Assembly: GCA_028277025.1 (NCBI GenBank) | Contig: JAPYVG010000118.1 | Coordinates: forward strand, 1-5,044 | Direction: 5' to 3' | DNA from: Sulfolobaceae archaeon | GTDB lineage: Archaea > Thermoproteota > Thermoprotei_A > Sulfolobales > Sulfolobaceae | DNA length: 5,044 nt | Part shown: in pieces, positions 1 to 4,970 of the stretch | Layout: each line of letters starts with the position of its first letter | Numbering within the stretch: the first letter of the stretch is position 1 | The notes under the pieces: generated by a model | Database searches by the model: none | Seen by the model: only the letters and a program-made list of their open reading frames with translations | Told to the model about the DNA's origin: nothing | Made by a program: the position numbers and the translations under genes

Positions 1-168
1 TTCTTCCAAAAGTTCGTAGAGGCTGAGGCTAAGCTGAGGAAAGGAGGGTCGGGGTTATTTTACAACCACCAAAGGATATACTTCCGAGATATTCAAAAGG
101 ATCCTAAATTGTACCTAGAAAGTTATGAGAGAAATTACAAGTGTCCATTGTGTAGAACCCTAATTTAA
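1..168 (+). CDS. C-terminal end of an unidentified protein with a CPLC cysteine pair (partial)
   Basis: Frame 1 is open from the first base of the window to a TAA at 166-168, giving the last 55 residues of a protein that begins outside the window. The piece is rich in charged and aromatic residues and ends in YKCPLCRTLI. The C-P-L-C pair, two residues apart, is typical of half of a zinc ribbon or zinc finger; the second metal-binding pair would have to lie upstream, out of view. An N-H-Q at about residues 22-24 of the fragment could also contribute a ligand. I do not recognise the family. A T-rich tract and a hairpin terminator follow the stop, so this gene is probably transcribed separately from the operon that starts at 365. 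The reading frame is convincing because of its length without stops and its ordinary composition; the function is unknown. Confidence 0.6.
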   Translation, partial: FFQKFVEAEAKLRKGGSGLFYNHQRIYFRDIQKDPKLYLESYERNYKCPLCRTLI

Positions 169-170
169 TT

Positions 171-190
171 TTTGTTCTTCTTTCTTTTTA
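171..190 (+). terminator. T-rich terminator tract after the partial gene
   Basis: A pyrimidine tract of almost pure T with scattered C and G begins three bases after the TAA at 166-168. Archaeal RNA polymerase terminates at T-rich tracts without needing a hairpin, so this is a plausible first termination point for the upstream gene. Confidence 0.5.
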
Positions 191-201
191 AACAGATGTT
201 T

Positions 202-237
202 TAGCGTACCCTTATTGTAGCTTACGCTAGGTTTTTT
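202..237 (+). terminator. Hairpin plus T6 terminator
   Basis: A perfect 7-base inverted repeat, TAGCGTA (202-208) and TACGCTA (223-229), encloses a 14-base loop and is followed by GG and six T residues (232-237). The shape is that of an intrinsic terminator and would back up the T-rich tract at 171-190. It insulates the operon promoter at 333-341 from read-through. The loop is long for a strong hairpin, so an alternative is a protein-binding inverted repeat. Confidence 0.5.
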
Positions 238-260
238 CATTAGTGAAGATCAGATTATTT

Positions 261-328
261 CAATAAATTTATTGTTTAGGAAAAATATTTCTAAATATTA
301 ACGTTAAGCTAGCTACAGCTATTGATAG
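261..328. promoter_or_regulatory. Cluster of palindromes upstream of the operon promoter (candidate operators)
   Basis: Five palindromic elements lie almost end to end directly upstream of the TATA box. They are a perfect 14-base palindrome CAATAAATTTATTG (261-274); AATATTT-CT-AAATATT (284-299); TTAACGTTAA (298-307); AGCTAGCT (307-314); and CTAT-TG-ATAG (319-328). The last ends five bases before the TATA element, where a bound protein would block or assist TBP/TFB. The elements do not share one obvious consensus, so they may be sites for more than one protein, or partly a product of AT-richness. No regulator gene is visible in the window. Confidence 0.4.
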
Positions 329-332
329 TTAA

Positions 333-341
333 GTTTATATA
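333..341 (+). promoter_or_regulatory. Archaeal TATA box (BRE/TATA) of the ATPase operon
   Basis: The sequence GTTTATATA, preceded by a purine-rich AA, matches the crenarchaeal BRE/TATA pattern. Its centre (about 337) is 28 bases before the ATG at 365. The expected start of transcription, some 25 bases downstream, is then at about 361-365, so the mRNA should be leaderless or nearly so. No Shine-Dalgarno sequence is present before 365, which agrees. Confidence 0.75.
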
Positions 342-364
342 GGTATTGCTTCATAACAATAAAC

Positions 365-2119
365 ATGCAAGCGTCTAGTTCTGGGGACATAATAAGTATC
401 TTAAGGGAATATACTGAAGAGCTACCCAAAGAGATAAGGTCACCAGCTGAAGAAGATCTCCTTCTTTTAGTCGAACCCGTAGACTTCAAGAGAAACATAA
501 TCTTTTCACCCGGAGTAACGATCTACAAGGCAATTTTTGGTAGAGGGAAAACATATGGAATAGGATATTATACAGTACACTATTGTGAAAGGGAAAAAGA
601 GTGTAGTGCGATATACATTAATGTCAGAAGAATGCATGAAGTAATAAGTAGCGAAGTAAATAGAAACCCTAGTGATCCGCTCCTATCATCGATAATTAAA
701 AGCGGAACCGTGAGGTTAGATCTAGAGTTACTCTACACTATCGTTACTATACTGAGTGGTAAATATAAAAATATGTTTGGAGTAGGAGATGTGGTATCCA
801 CCACCGACCTGAGAAATGTTAACCTTCAAATAATCGATTCCATAAGAAGAGATGTTATGGGAGTTGAAGATAGCCTTAAACTATCACGCTTATTCGAATC
901 CCTAGTGGAGAATTTAGTGTTAAAGAACCACATAAGCCCCAAGTTGATACTAATATTAGATGAGTTCGAAGGGATAATTGGCGACTGGTATATAAGACTT
1001 GAAGAGGTCAAAAACCTTATATTGTCCATCCTCCATTCTCTAAGGTCTAGCAAGGGAGGAGTTCTAGAGAGGTACCCAAATACTTTCACCCTAATTATGA
1101 CTATTCAGGAATTAGCTTATCCCAGCCAAGCAATGAGGGAGTTCAGGAGATCAGCTGCACCAATTCTTGGGAAAATATTGTCCGTAGAAGATGACCTCTC
1201 GATACCAATTAAGTTTTCCCTTTACGATAACGATAGTATTAAAGAGTACTATGAAAAAGCTATCAAGCTGCTATCACAAAAAGGGCTAATTAGTAAGTAT
1301 GAAGAAGAAAGACTAGCTCAGATAAGCGGGTGTATAAGTTACTACATGAGCCCATTACTAAAGATGCCAGCACGTCTCTTCTTCGAGATACTTAGAAACA
1401 TTGTATCACAAGTCGTATTACGTAAAAATGAAATACTATCTAGAATAAATACTCCTAACAACGGCAAATCTGTTTGCGATAATGTAAAGAAAATACTAGA
1501 AGAGATAAGATCAATGGTTGCAGGAGCAGGGATCTACGGACTCTACATGTCGAAAGAAGTAACTGGTATAACCAAGGACAAAATATTCTCTATGTTGAGG
1601 AAACTTGCGAATGAACTTGAGAACTCGGATCGTGTATATATATCGGAAATTAAGGCTAACGGCTACGAAGGTATAGTAATACCTTATGGAGGATCCAAAA
1701 GGGCCGCAACCATAATTTTATACAAAGGTAGGAACGTAAAACTGGGGGAGACTAAATATCATCAAGGATTCCTTAAACACTATGGAAGTATTCTGACCAA
1801 TTTCTGCGGTTACGCTAAGGGAAATAAGGATGATGAGTGCAAGATAATTATAGTCCATCCCGAGGAGGTAAACATAATAGGTATGGTTAACGTGATACAA
1901 GAGATCCAACTAATAGGTTCCACACGTATACAAAAAAGAGTGATTGATGTGCCCTTAGACAGGGACGAGTTAGCAGCCCTTTATATTAATTCTCCATCAA
2001 CTGATAGTACCAACCAACTCTCCTTTTTAGGAGGTGACATGCAGTACTATGAACAACGATTTAAAGAGGTGATACATAGGATAAAAATGCAAGTTCAAAA
2101 AGAGGTGTCACCTAAATGA
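365..2119 (+). CDS. P-loop (AAA+/STAND-like) ATPase with probable winged helix and unknown C-terminal domain
   Basis: 584 residues, soluble, no signal peptide or membrane segment. A P-loop lies at residues 56-63 (A-I-F-G-R-G-K-T). K62 and T63 are the expected nucleotide-binding residues, but the first glycine of the classic GxxxxGK[ST] is alanine. A Walker B strand follows at 194-202 (LILILDEFE, with D199 and E200 for magnesium and catalysis). A later strand ending T246-I-Q-E249 is in the right place for sensor 1, and arginines at 258, 261 and 262 could supply an arginine finger. This order is typical of AAA+/STAND ATPases and resembles the ATPases of BREX-type and related defence operons; that resemblance is an impression, not a match. 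Residues about 385-442 read as a winged helix. Residues about 445-535 alternate strands and helices and contain E462-T-K464, which could be the ExK of a degenerate PD-(D/E)XK fold; this is speculative. The start is supported by the TATA box 28 bases upstream. It is the first gene of a two-gene operon and overlaps its neighbour by four bases. Six cysteines (74, 80, 323, 371, 481, 492) include close pairs. The specific function is unknown. Confidence 0.8.
   Translation: MQASSSGDIISILREYTEELPKEIRSPAEEDLLLLVEPVDFKRNIIFSPGVTIYKAIFGRGKTYGIGYYTVHYCEREKECSAIYINVRRMHEVISSEVNRNPSDPLLSSIIKSGTVRLDLELLYTIVTILSGKYKNMFGVGDVVSTTDLRNVNLQIIDSIRRDVMGVEDSLKLSRLFESLVENLVLKNHISPKLILILDEFEGIIGDWYIRLEEVKNLILSILHSLRSSKGGVLERYPNTFTLIMTIQELAYPSQAMREFRRSAAPILGKILSVEDDLSIPIKFSLYDNDSIKEYYEKAIKLLSQKGLISKYEEERLAQISGCISYYMSPLLKMPARLFFEILRNIVSQVVLRKNEILSRINTPNNGKSVCDNVKKILEEIRSMVAGAGIYGLYMSKEVTGITKDKIFSMLRKLANELENSDRVYISEIKANGYEGIVIPYGGSKRAATIILYKGRNVKLGETKYHQGFLKHYGSILTNFCGYAKGNKDDECKIIIVHPEEVNIIGMVNVIQEIQLIGSTRIQKRVIDVPLDRDELAALYINSPSTDSTNQLSFLGGDMQYYEQRFKEVIHRIKMQVQKEVSPK
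2029..2041 (+). promoter_or_regulatory. Strong internal Shine-Dalgarno motif and in-frame ATG near the end of the ATPase gene
   Basis: AGGAGGTGA (2029-2037), close to a perfect complement of the archaeal 16S rRNA tail, is followed one base later by an ATG (2039-2041). That ATG is in frame with the ATPase gene (M559). CTCC at 2020-2023 can pair with GGAG at 2030-2033 across a six-base loop and could mask the site. Initiation here would give a 26-residue charged peptide ending at the same stop. The spacing is short for good initiation, so the motif may instead hold ribosomes near the overlap with the second gene, or be a by-product of the codons used. Confidence 0.35.
2102..2107 (+). promoter_or_regulatory. 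Ribosome binding site of the second operon gene
   Basis: GAGGTG lies eight bases before the ATG at 2116 and matches the anti-Shine-Dalgarno sequence of crenarchaeal 16S rRNA. It supports 2116 as the start and fits the usual pattern of leaderless first gene and Shine-Dalgarno-led downstream gene. It sits in the small palindrome AGGTG-T-CACCT (2103-2113). Confidence 0.7.
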
Positions 2120-3219
2120 CGTCAATTAGTGACCTGCTATTAGAGTATTTCCTTACTTCCACGGAATTGATAGAGGTAGACCTTAACCCCTCTAGGGAGA
2201 GGGTCAGAACTACCTACAGCTTAGTAGGAGACATGATAGCCAAAGACTCATACGTTCCGTTATTCTCTATCGATAAAATAAAATTTGTAAAGAACCTTAC
2301 TAACACTTACACTCAGTTAAAGGATAAGGCGGAAGTAATACTTAAAGAGTTAGGAGTGGATACAAAATTACCCTCGCCTTATAAGGTTGCAATTGCACTT
2401 TCACTTTCGATCGTGGAGACGTGGAGGAAGATAGTAATAGACAAGATAGTTTTCAGTAAAAAAGTAAGCATAATTAAAGACCAATTAAACATATCACCTT
2501 ACAGCCTGTTATTTCTATATAGGTTTGTGGCAATCTCGAAGTTTACCGGTACGGGGAATGGGATGATACGGTCGCTCAGCAAGATACTGGAGTCGCCAAA
2601 AAACAGAGAGATACTGTCAGCGACATATTCTGAACTCAAGAAAGTTACGGAGTACGCTACCTCTGATGAAATAAAGAAAAACAAAAGTAATCAGAGAAAG
2701 GCGTATAGTATGTTCAATACACTATTTTCTCCTTTAATATTCGCTTATGTATTAAACGGTGCAGGATTAGCTCGGTATTTTAATGACCTCATGGGGAATA
2801 ATCACTTAGCCTATACTGCGACGTCTCTGATAGACCTTTTGGGATTGTACTCCTTTAGGGTGATTTACGGGTACACTCAATCAGCGTTGACCTCCTATGC
2901 AGAAGAATTAGAGGGATACTTCAGCGTTATACATGATGTCTTATCCAGCAAGGACCTTAAGTCAGTACTGAAGGGGGGTCCACTTTATTCATATCTCATA
3001 TTAAAGGCTAATGAACATAATATTACAGATATGAGCAAGATCTCTACACTTTGGGATTTAATAAACAATATAATAATTGCAATTCTAATCTCGTTAGAGT
3101 TGTGTAAAAATAAGGGCTCATGTAAAGATGCCGATTACGTATTAAGTGTATATAAAGATAAGCTTGGGGATCTTACATTAGATGAGTATGTTACAAGGCA
3201 GTATGGACTTACTTACTAA
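2116..3219 (+). CDS. Mostly alpha-helical protein of unknown family, partner of the ATPase
   Basis: 367 residues; I do not recognise the family and see no catalytic motif, zinc cluster or signal peptide. Almost the whole sequence reads as amphipathic alpha helices with many leucines, isoleucines and lysines. A hydrophobic stretch at about 312-329 (LWDLINNIIIAILISLEL) is the only candidate membrane helix, but it carries D and two N and is more likely a buried helix. A short region rich in K, N, S and Q at about 184-196 may be a loop between two helical halves. The only cysteines, C330 and C336, are spaced like the C74-C80 pair of the ATPase and may form a disulfide. The start ATG overlaps the stop of the ATPase gene (ATGA) and has a GAGGTG ribosome binding site eight bases upstream, so the two proteins are very probably translationally coupled and work together, perhaps as a complex in which the ATPase drives this all-helical subunit. 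A T-rich terminator begins seven bases after the stop. The coding call is secure; the role is inferred only from the operon. Confidence 0.8.
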   Translation: MTSISDLLLEYFLTSTELIEVDLNPSRERVRTTYSLVGDMIAKDSYVPLFSIDKIKFVKNLTNTYTQLKDKAEVILKELGVDTKLPSPYKVAIALSLSIVETWRKIVIDKIVFSKKVSIIKDQLNISPYSLLFLYRFVAISKFTGTGNGMIRSLSKILESPKNREILSATYSELKKVTEYATSDEIKKNKSNQRKAYSMFNTLFSPLIFAYVLNGAGLARYFNDLMGNNHLAYTATSLIDLLGLYSFRVIYGYTQSALTSYAEELEGYFSVIHDVLSSKDLKSVLKGGPLYSYLILKANEHNITDMSKISTLWDLINNIIIAILISLELCKNKGSCKDADYVLSVYKDKLGDLTLDEYVTRQYGLTY

Positions 3220-3225
3220 GACAAG

Positions 3226-3237
3226 ATTTTTTATTTC
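3226..3237 (+). terminator. T-rich terminator of the ATPase operon
   Basis: A run of six T, an A and three T starts eight bases after the operon's TAA (3217-3219). This is the usual form of an archaeal terminator and marks the probable 3' end of the two-gene transcript. Confidence 0.6.
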
Positions 3238-3244
3238 TAGCTAA

Positions 3245-3256
3245 AATCGCGCGATT
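3245..3256. repeat. Perfect 12-base palindrome AATCGCGCGATT followed by an A run
   Basis: AATCGCGCGATT reads the same on both strands. Its CGCGCG core is unusual in such AT-rich sequence. A run of nine A follows (3257-3265), and the operon's T-rich terminator precedes it by a few bases. It could be a regulator or nucleoid-protein site, or part of a bidirectional terminator. As RNA it would form only a four-pair stem with a GCGC loop. Confidence 0.5.
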
Positions 3257-3270
3257 AAAAAAAAACCAAG

Positions 3271-3309
3271 TTACAAATTCTTTTATTTCCAATATTTCAA
3301 AATTTGTAA
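3271..3309. repeat. 9-base inverted repeat downstream of the operon
   Basis: TTACAAATT (3271-3279) and AATTTGTAA (3301-3309) are exact reverse complements, 21 bases apart. A G-T wobble would extend the stem by one pair. The repeat ends four bases before the GTG of a small open frame at 3313. It may be a hairpin in a 3' untranslated RNA or an operator for that small frame. Confidence 0.5.
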
Positions 3310-3312
3310 TAA

Positions 3313-3453
3313 GTGAAAACCTACACGTCCGGTCTAGTTAGAAACTCTTATTTACGCTTTAAAGACATCAAATTGGTTTTCAAAAAGGTCCTTCTCGACA
3401 AGAGACTAGAAGATGCTAAATCTTTTAGGGAGGAGTTAAGCATTCATTACTAA
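3313..3453 (+). CDS. Possible small basic protein or gene remnant (46 aa, GTG start)
   Basis: A GTG-started frame of 46 residues with a lysine- and arginine-rich, mostly helical composition (for example RFKDIKLVFKKVLLDKRLEDAK in two pieces around residues 15-36). A T-rich TATA-like stretch (TTTTATTT, about 3281-3288) lies some 28 bases before the GTG, the spacing expected of a leaderless Sulfolobales gene, and a 9-base inverted repeat sits between them. An in-frame TAA immediately precedes the GTG, so the frame cannot extend upstream. I recognise no family. It may be a real small gene, the tail of a decayed one, or chance; the amino acid composition favours one of the first two. Confidence 0.3.
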   Translation: MKTYTSGLVRNSYLRFKDIKLVFKKVLLDKRLEDAKSFREELSIHY

Positions 3454-3501
3454 AACGACCATCCCAAAATTACCAGTTATAACCTCTTCCTCTCTTCTCA
3501 G

Positions 3502-3547
3502 TTATTGTACCTGATACACATTTACAATTAAATGTGCTAGACAATAA
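3502..3547. ncRNA. Nested two-tier stem-loop (candidate structured RNA element)
   Basis: An outer pair TTATTGT (3502-3508) and ACAATAA (3541-3547) encloses an inner pair CACATTT (3517-3523) and AAATGTG (3530-3536). Both have seven perfect pairs. They are separated by an internal loop of 8 and 4 bases, and the hairpin is closed by a six-base loop ACAATT. The element lies seven bases beyond the stop of the minus-strand frame ending at 3554, so it could be the 3' end structure of that transcript, a small RNA, or a protein-binding inverted repeat. There is no clear T run directly after it on either strand, so a simple intrinsic terminator is less likely. Confidence 0.35.
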
Positions 3548-3553
3548 GACTCC

Positions 3554-3773
3554 TTACCTTTCAGTAATTTTCCACTCAAGAAATCTGATATGAACACCAT
3601 AACGTTCTCTTATGTGAATCCTCTCTGCCGCTGCTAGAATTCTCAGAGTCTTTGTCATAACAACCGTGTTGATACTCTCAAAATTTGGGAATTTAATAAT
3701 CACAATAGTAATATCTGAATTTAGAAAATTTTCCTTTGCTTAAAGTCTTCCTTAGTTCCTTTTTCTCTTCCAT
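3554..3773 (-). pseudogene. Probable frameshifted small gene of unknown family
   Basis: An ATG at 3773 on the minus strand opens a lysine-rich frame (MEEKKELRKTLSKGKFSKF...) that stops at 3693. A second frame, open from 3739 to a TAA at 3554, continues with protein-like sequence: a strand DITIVIIKFPNF, then a helix MTKTLRILAAAERIHIRERYG, then HIRFLEWKITER. The two overlap and would join into one protein of about 70 residues through a single indel in an A/T run near 3720-3735. The alternation of a hydrophobic strand, a helix and a final strand looks coded rather than random, but I cannot name the family. The alternative is a shorter intact gene starting at an internal GTG or ATG in the second frame. 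Confidence 0.35.
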
Positions 3774-3845
3774 TATGACGAGTTATACGTCGTAGTATTT
3801 AAGGATTGAATATGAGAGGAAGATGAATTAAGTACGGTTCACATC

Positions 3846-4001
3846 GTGTCTGACCTATTCATAAAATTAAGTCTCAGTCGGGGGTTGAGAGTACAAATCG
3901 TAACCAAGGATATGGATGGGATTCAGAAAAAGGTGGACTGGATTAATATCCATTTTAAAAAGATCCTTAAATACCTAGATGAAGACAGAGATTTTTGTTA
4001 A
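3846..4001 (+). CDS. Possible small protein or C-terminal gene remnant (51 aa, GTG start)
   Basis: The frame is open from 3816 to a TAA at 3999-4001. The first usable start is GTG at 3846, giving 51 residues with a strand-like stretch (LRVQIVTKDMDG) followed by a lysine-rich helix (VDWINIHFKKILKYLDEDRDF). A TATA-like TATTTAAGG at 3796-3804 lies upstream, but its spacing would leave a leader of about 20 bases with no clear Shine-Dalgarno site. It is oriented head to head with the frameshifted minus-strand frame that begins at 3773, so both could be pieces of an old divergent pair. The family is unrecognised; it is more likely a remnant than a working gene. Confidence 0.3.
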   Translation: MSDLFIKLSLSRGLRVQIVTKDMDGIQKKVDWINIHFKKILKYLDEDRDFC

Positions 4002-4213
4002 TTACTTCAAACTCAAAGAAAAGATTTAATGAGGAAAAGTTCATGTTAATTCGTCCTTTCTGACGTATATATTAAAATGAGGGGAATTCACTCGGTAGAG
4101 TCACCTATTCTTTGGTTAATCTACATCGATTTGAGAACTCACCAAGCAATTACATGAGCATTTTCTTCTTAAAAAAAGATTATCTTGGTGATGATAATAA
4201 TAATAAAAATTTA

Positions 4214-4466
4214 CTATTTGGCAAGTTTCAGGTTTATAACAGCTACACAGTTAAATGTCGTCGCATAAATCATACCGTTCACGGGGTCAAAAGCTAATCT
4301 TATCGGACAACCAGAAGTGCTTAATTGTGGAAATTACTTTACCAATGCCTTGGGTCAATCACGGATATCGTAGTTTCACCAGATTAGCTACAAAGATTAG
4401 CCCTTCAGCATAAATTATACCTATAGGACTTGAACGGACTGGTATATAATTAGAAATGGTATAACT
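4214..4466 (-). pseudogene. Decayed YVTN-type beta-propeller protein fragment
   Basis: Read across frames on the minus strand, this stretch gives consecutive pieces of YVTN/YncE-like propeller blades. Frame one (4466 to about 4378) gives IPVRSSPIGIIYAEGLIFVAN. The frame ending near 4341 gives SGETTISVIDP. Frame one returns with GKVISTIK. A third frame (4318-4214) gives SGCPIRLAFDPVNGMIYATT then FNCVAVINLKLAK and a TAG. The blade signature P-x-G-I-x-Y-x-x-x-x-x-x-Y/F-V-A-N-x-x-x-x-T-I-S-V-I-D-P is plain. At least three frameshifts are needed; the first is explained by loss of one T in a GCT-AAT-TCT sequence at about 4378-4384. Such proteins are usually exported and cell-surface associated in archaea and have many blades; here only about one and a half remain, with no signal peptide in view. 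It is not functional. A T-rich stretch after the TAG on the minus strand (about 4213-4190) may be the old terminator. Confidence 0.75.
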
Positions 4467-4628
4467 TCATCCTCTTGACTAGAAATAAATCCTTAAAAAC
4501 TGCGTGATCAACATCAAACCCTTGAGAGGAAATTAAGGGCTTGTAAAAGAGCGTTTAAACGTAAAGCCATTGCTTTCTCTTTAAAATCATGAGAAATAAC
4601 ATCTTTCACAAGTTTCAAAAGTAACAGT

Positions 4629-4970
4629 TTAAAACTCCTCACAAACATCAATAAACCTCTTATACCACTCCTCATACTCCTTTCTGGTAACAACGTGTAG
4701 TTCTAATGGGTCTCCAAACCCTATTTTCTCCTTAATTTTAGAAGATATTTGAGCCTTATCCCATATAGTCTTACCTTTTTCAGTTATTATCAGAACGTCT
4801 ATGTCACTATCAACTCTGTAATTCCCCCTTGCAACTGAGCCGAATAGAATTACCCTACACTCTTGGTCGATTTCCTCAACACAAATCCTCTTAATCTCCT
4901 TAACGTAATCTCTCGCATGGGCCAAAATCTCCTTCCTTTTACTCCACCACTTATATAATTCCCAATACAT
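4629..4970 (-). CDS. MNT-family minimal nucleotidyltransferase, antitoxin of a HEPN-MNT pair
   Basis: 113 residues, the usual size of a stand-alone MNT protein. The polymerase-beta-like catalytic motif GSx10DxD is complete: G44-S45, then D56 and D58 (in VILFGSVARGNY and DSDIDVLII). E90 in the following strand (LELHVV) is a candidate third acidic residue. In characterised HEPN-MNT systems the MNT antitoxin transfers AMP groups from ATP to a tyrosine near the RNase active site of the HEPN toxin and so silences it; the intact motif suggests this protein is active. The ATG at 4970 has an AGGGGG ribosome binding site about seven bases upstream and overlaps the end of the preceding gene by 20 bases, so the two are almost certainly cotranscribed and translationally coupled. 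The protein is soluble and cytoplasmic. Confidence 0.9.
   Translation of the reverse strand: MYWELYKWWSKRKEILAHARDYVKEIKRICVEEIDQECRVILFGSVARGNYRVDSDIDVLIITEKGKTIWDKAQISSKIKEKIGFGDPLELHVVTRKEYEEWYKRFIDVCEEF

Larger units (their letters stand above)
3220..4628. other. 1.4 kb region without a convincing intact gene
   Basis: Between the operon and the MNT gene the sequence is broken in all frames. It holds the listed terminator, palindromes, nested stem-loop, three short open frames and the beta-propeller pseudogene. In 4002-4213 and 4467-4628 I see nothing I can support beyond AT-rich sequence, an ATA/GAT trinucleotide run at about 4190-4206, and short chance frames. The mixture of decayed genes on both strands suggests repeated insertion and loss. 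Confidence 0.6.

Noticed and set aside
826..1089. Minus-strand open frame of 87 codons inside the ATPase gene
   Set aside because: It is antisense to the conserved Walker B region, has low-complexity composition and no promoter or ribosome binding site.
1453..1560. Operon ATPase as an Orc1/Cdc6 replication initiator
   Set aside because: The winged-helix order is similar, but the P-loop lacks the first glycine, the protein is much longer, and no origin-recognition-box-like repeats are seen nearby.
1718..1909. Minus-strand open frame of 63 codons inside the ATPase gene
   Set aside because: Antisense shadow of the C-terminal domain; no start signals.
2499..2684. Minus-strand open frame of 61 codons inside the second gene
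   Set aside because: Antisense shadow with phenylalanine- and serine-rich composition and no start signals.
4077..4157. ATG frame of 26 residues behind a TATA-like TATATATT
   Set aside because: Too short, no recognisable sequence, and the TATA-like element is too close to the ATG for a normal archaeal promoter.
4112..4297. Plus-strand open frame of 61 codons starting at TTG
   Set aside because: Its second half runs antisense to the beta-propeller pseudogene, and its middle is a low-complexity D/N run from an ATA/GAT trinucleotide repeat.
4416..4463. TATACC and two GGTATA copies as an inverted repeat
   Set aside because: Arms are only six bases, interrupted, and lie in the coding remains of the propeller pseudogene.
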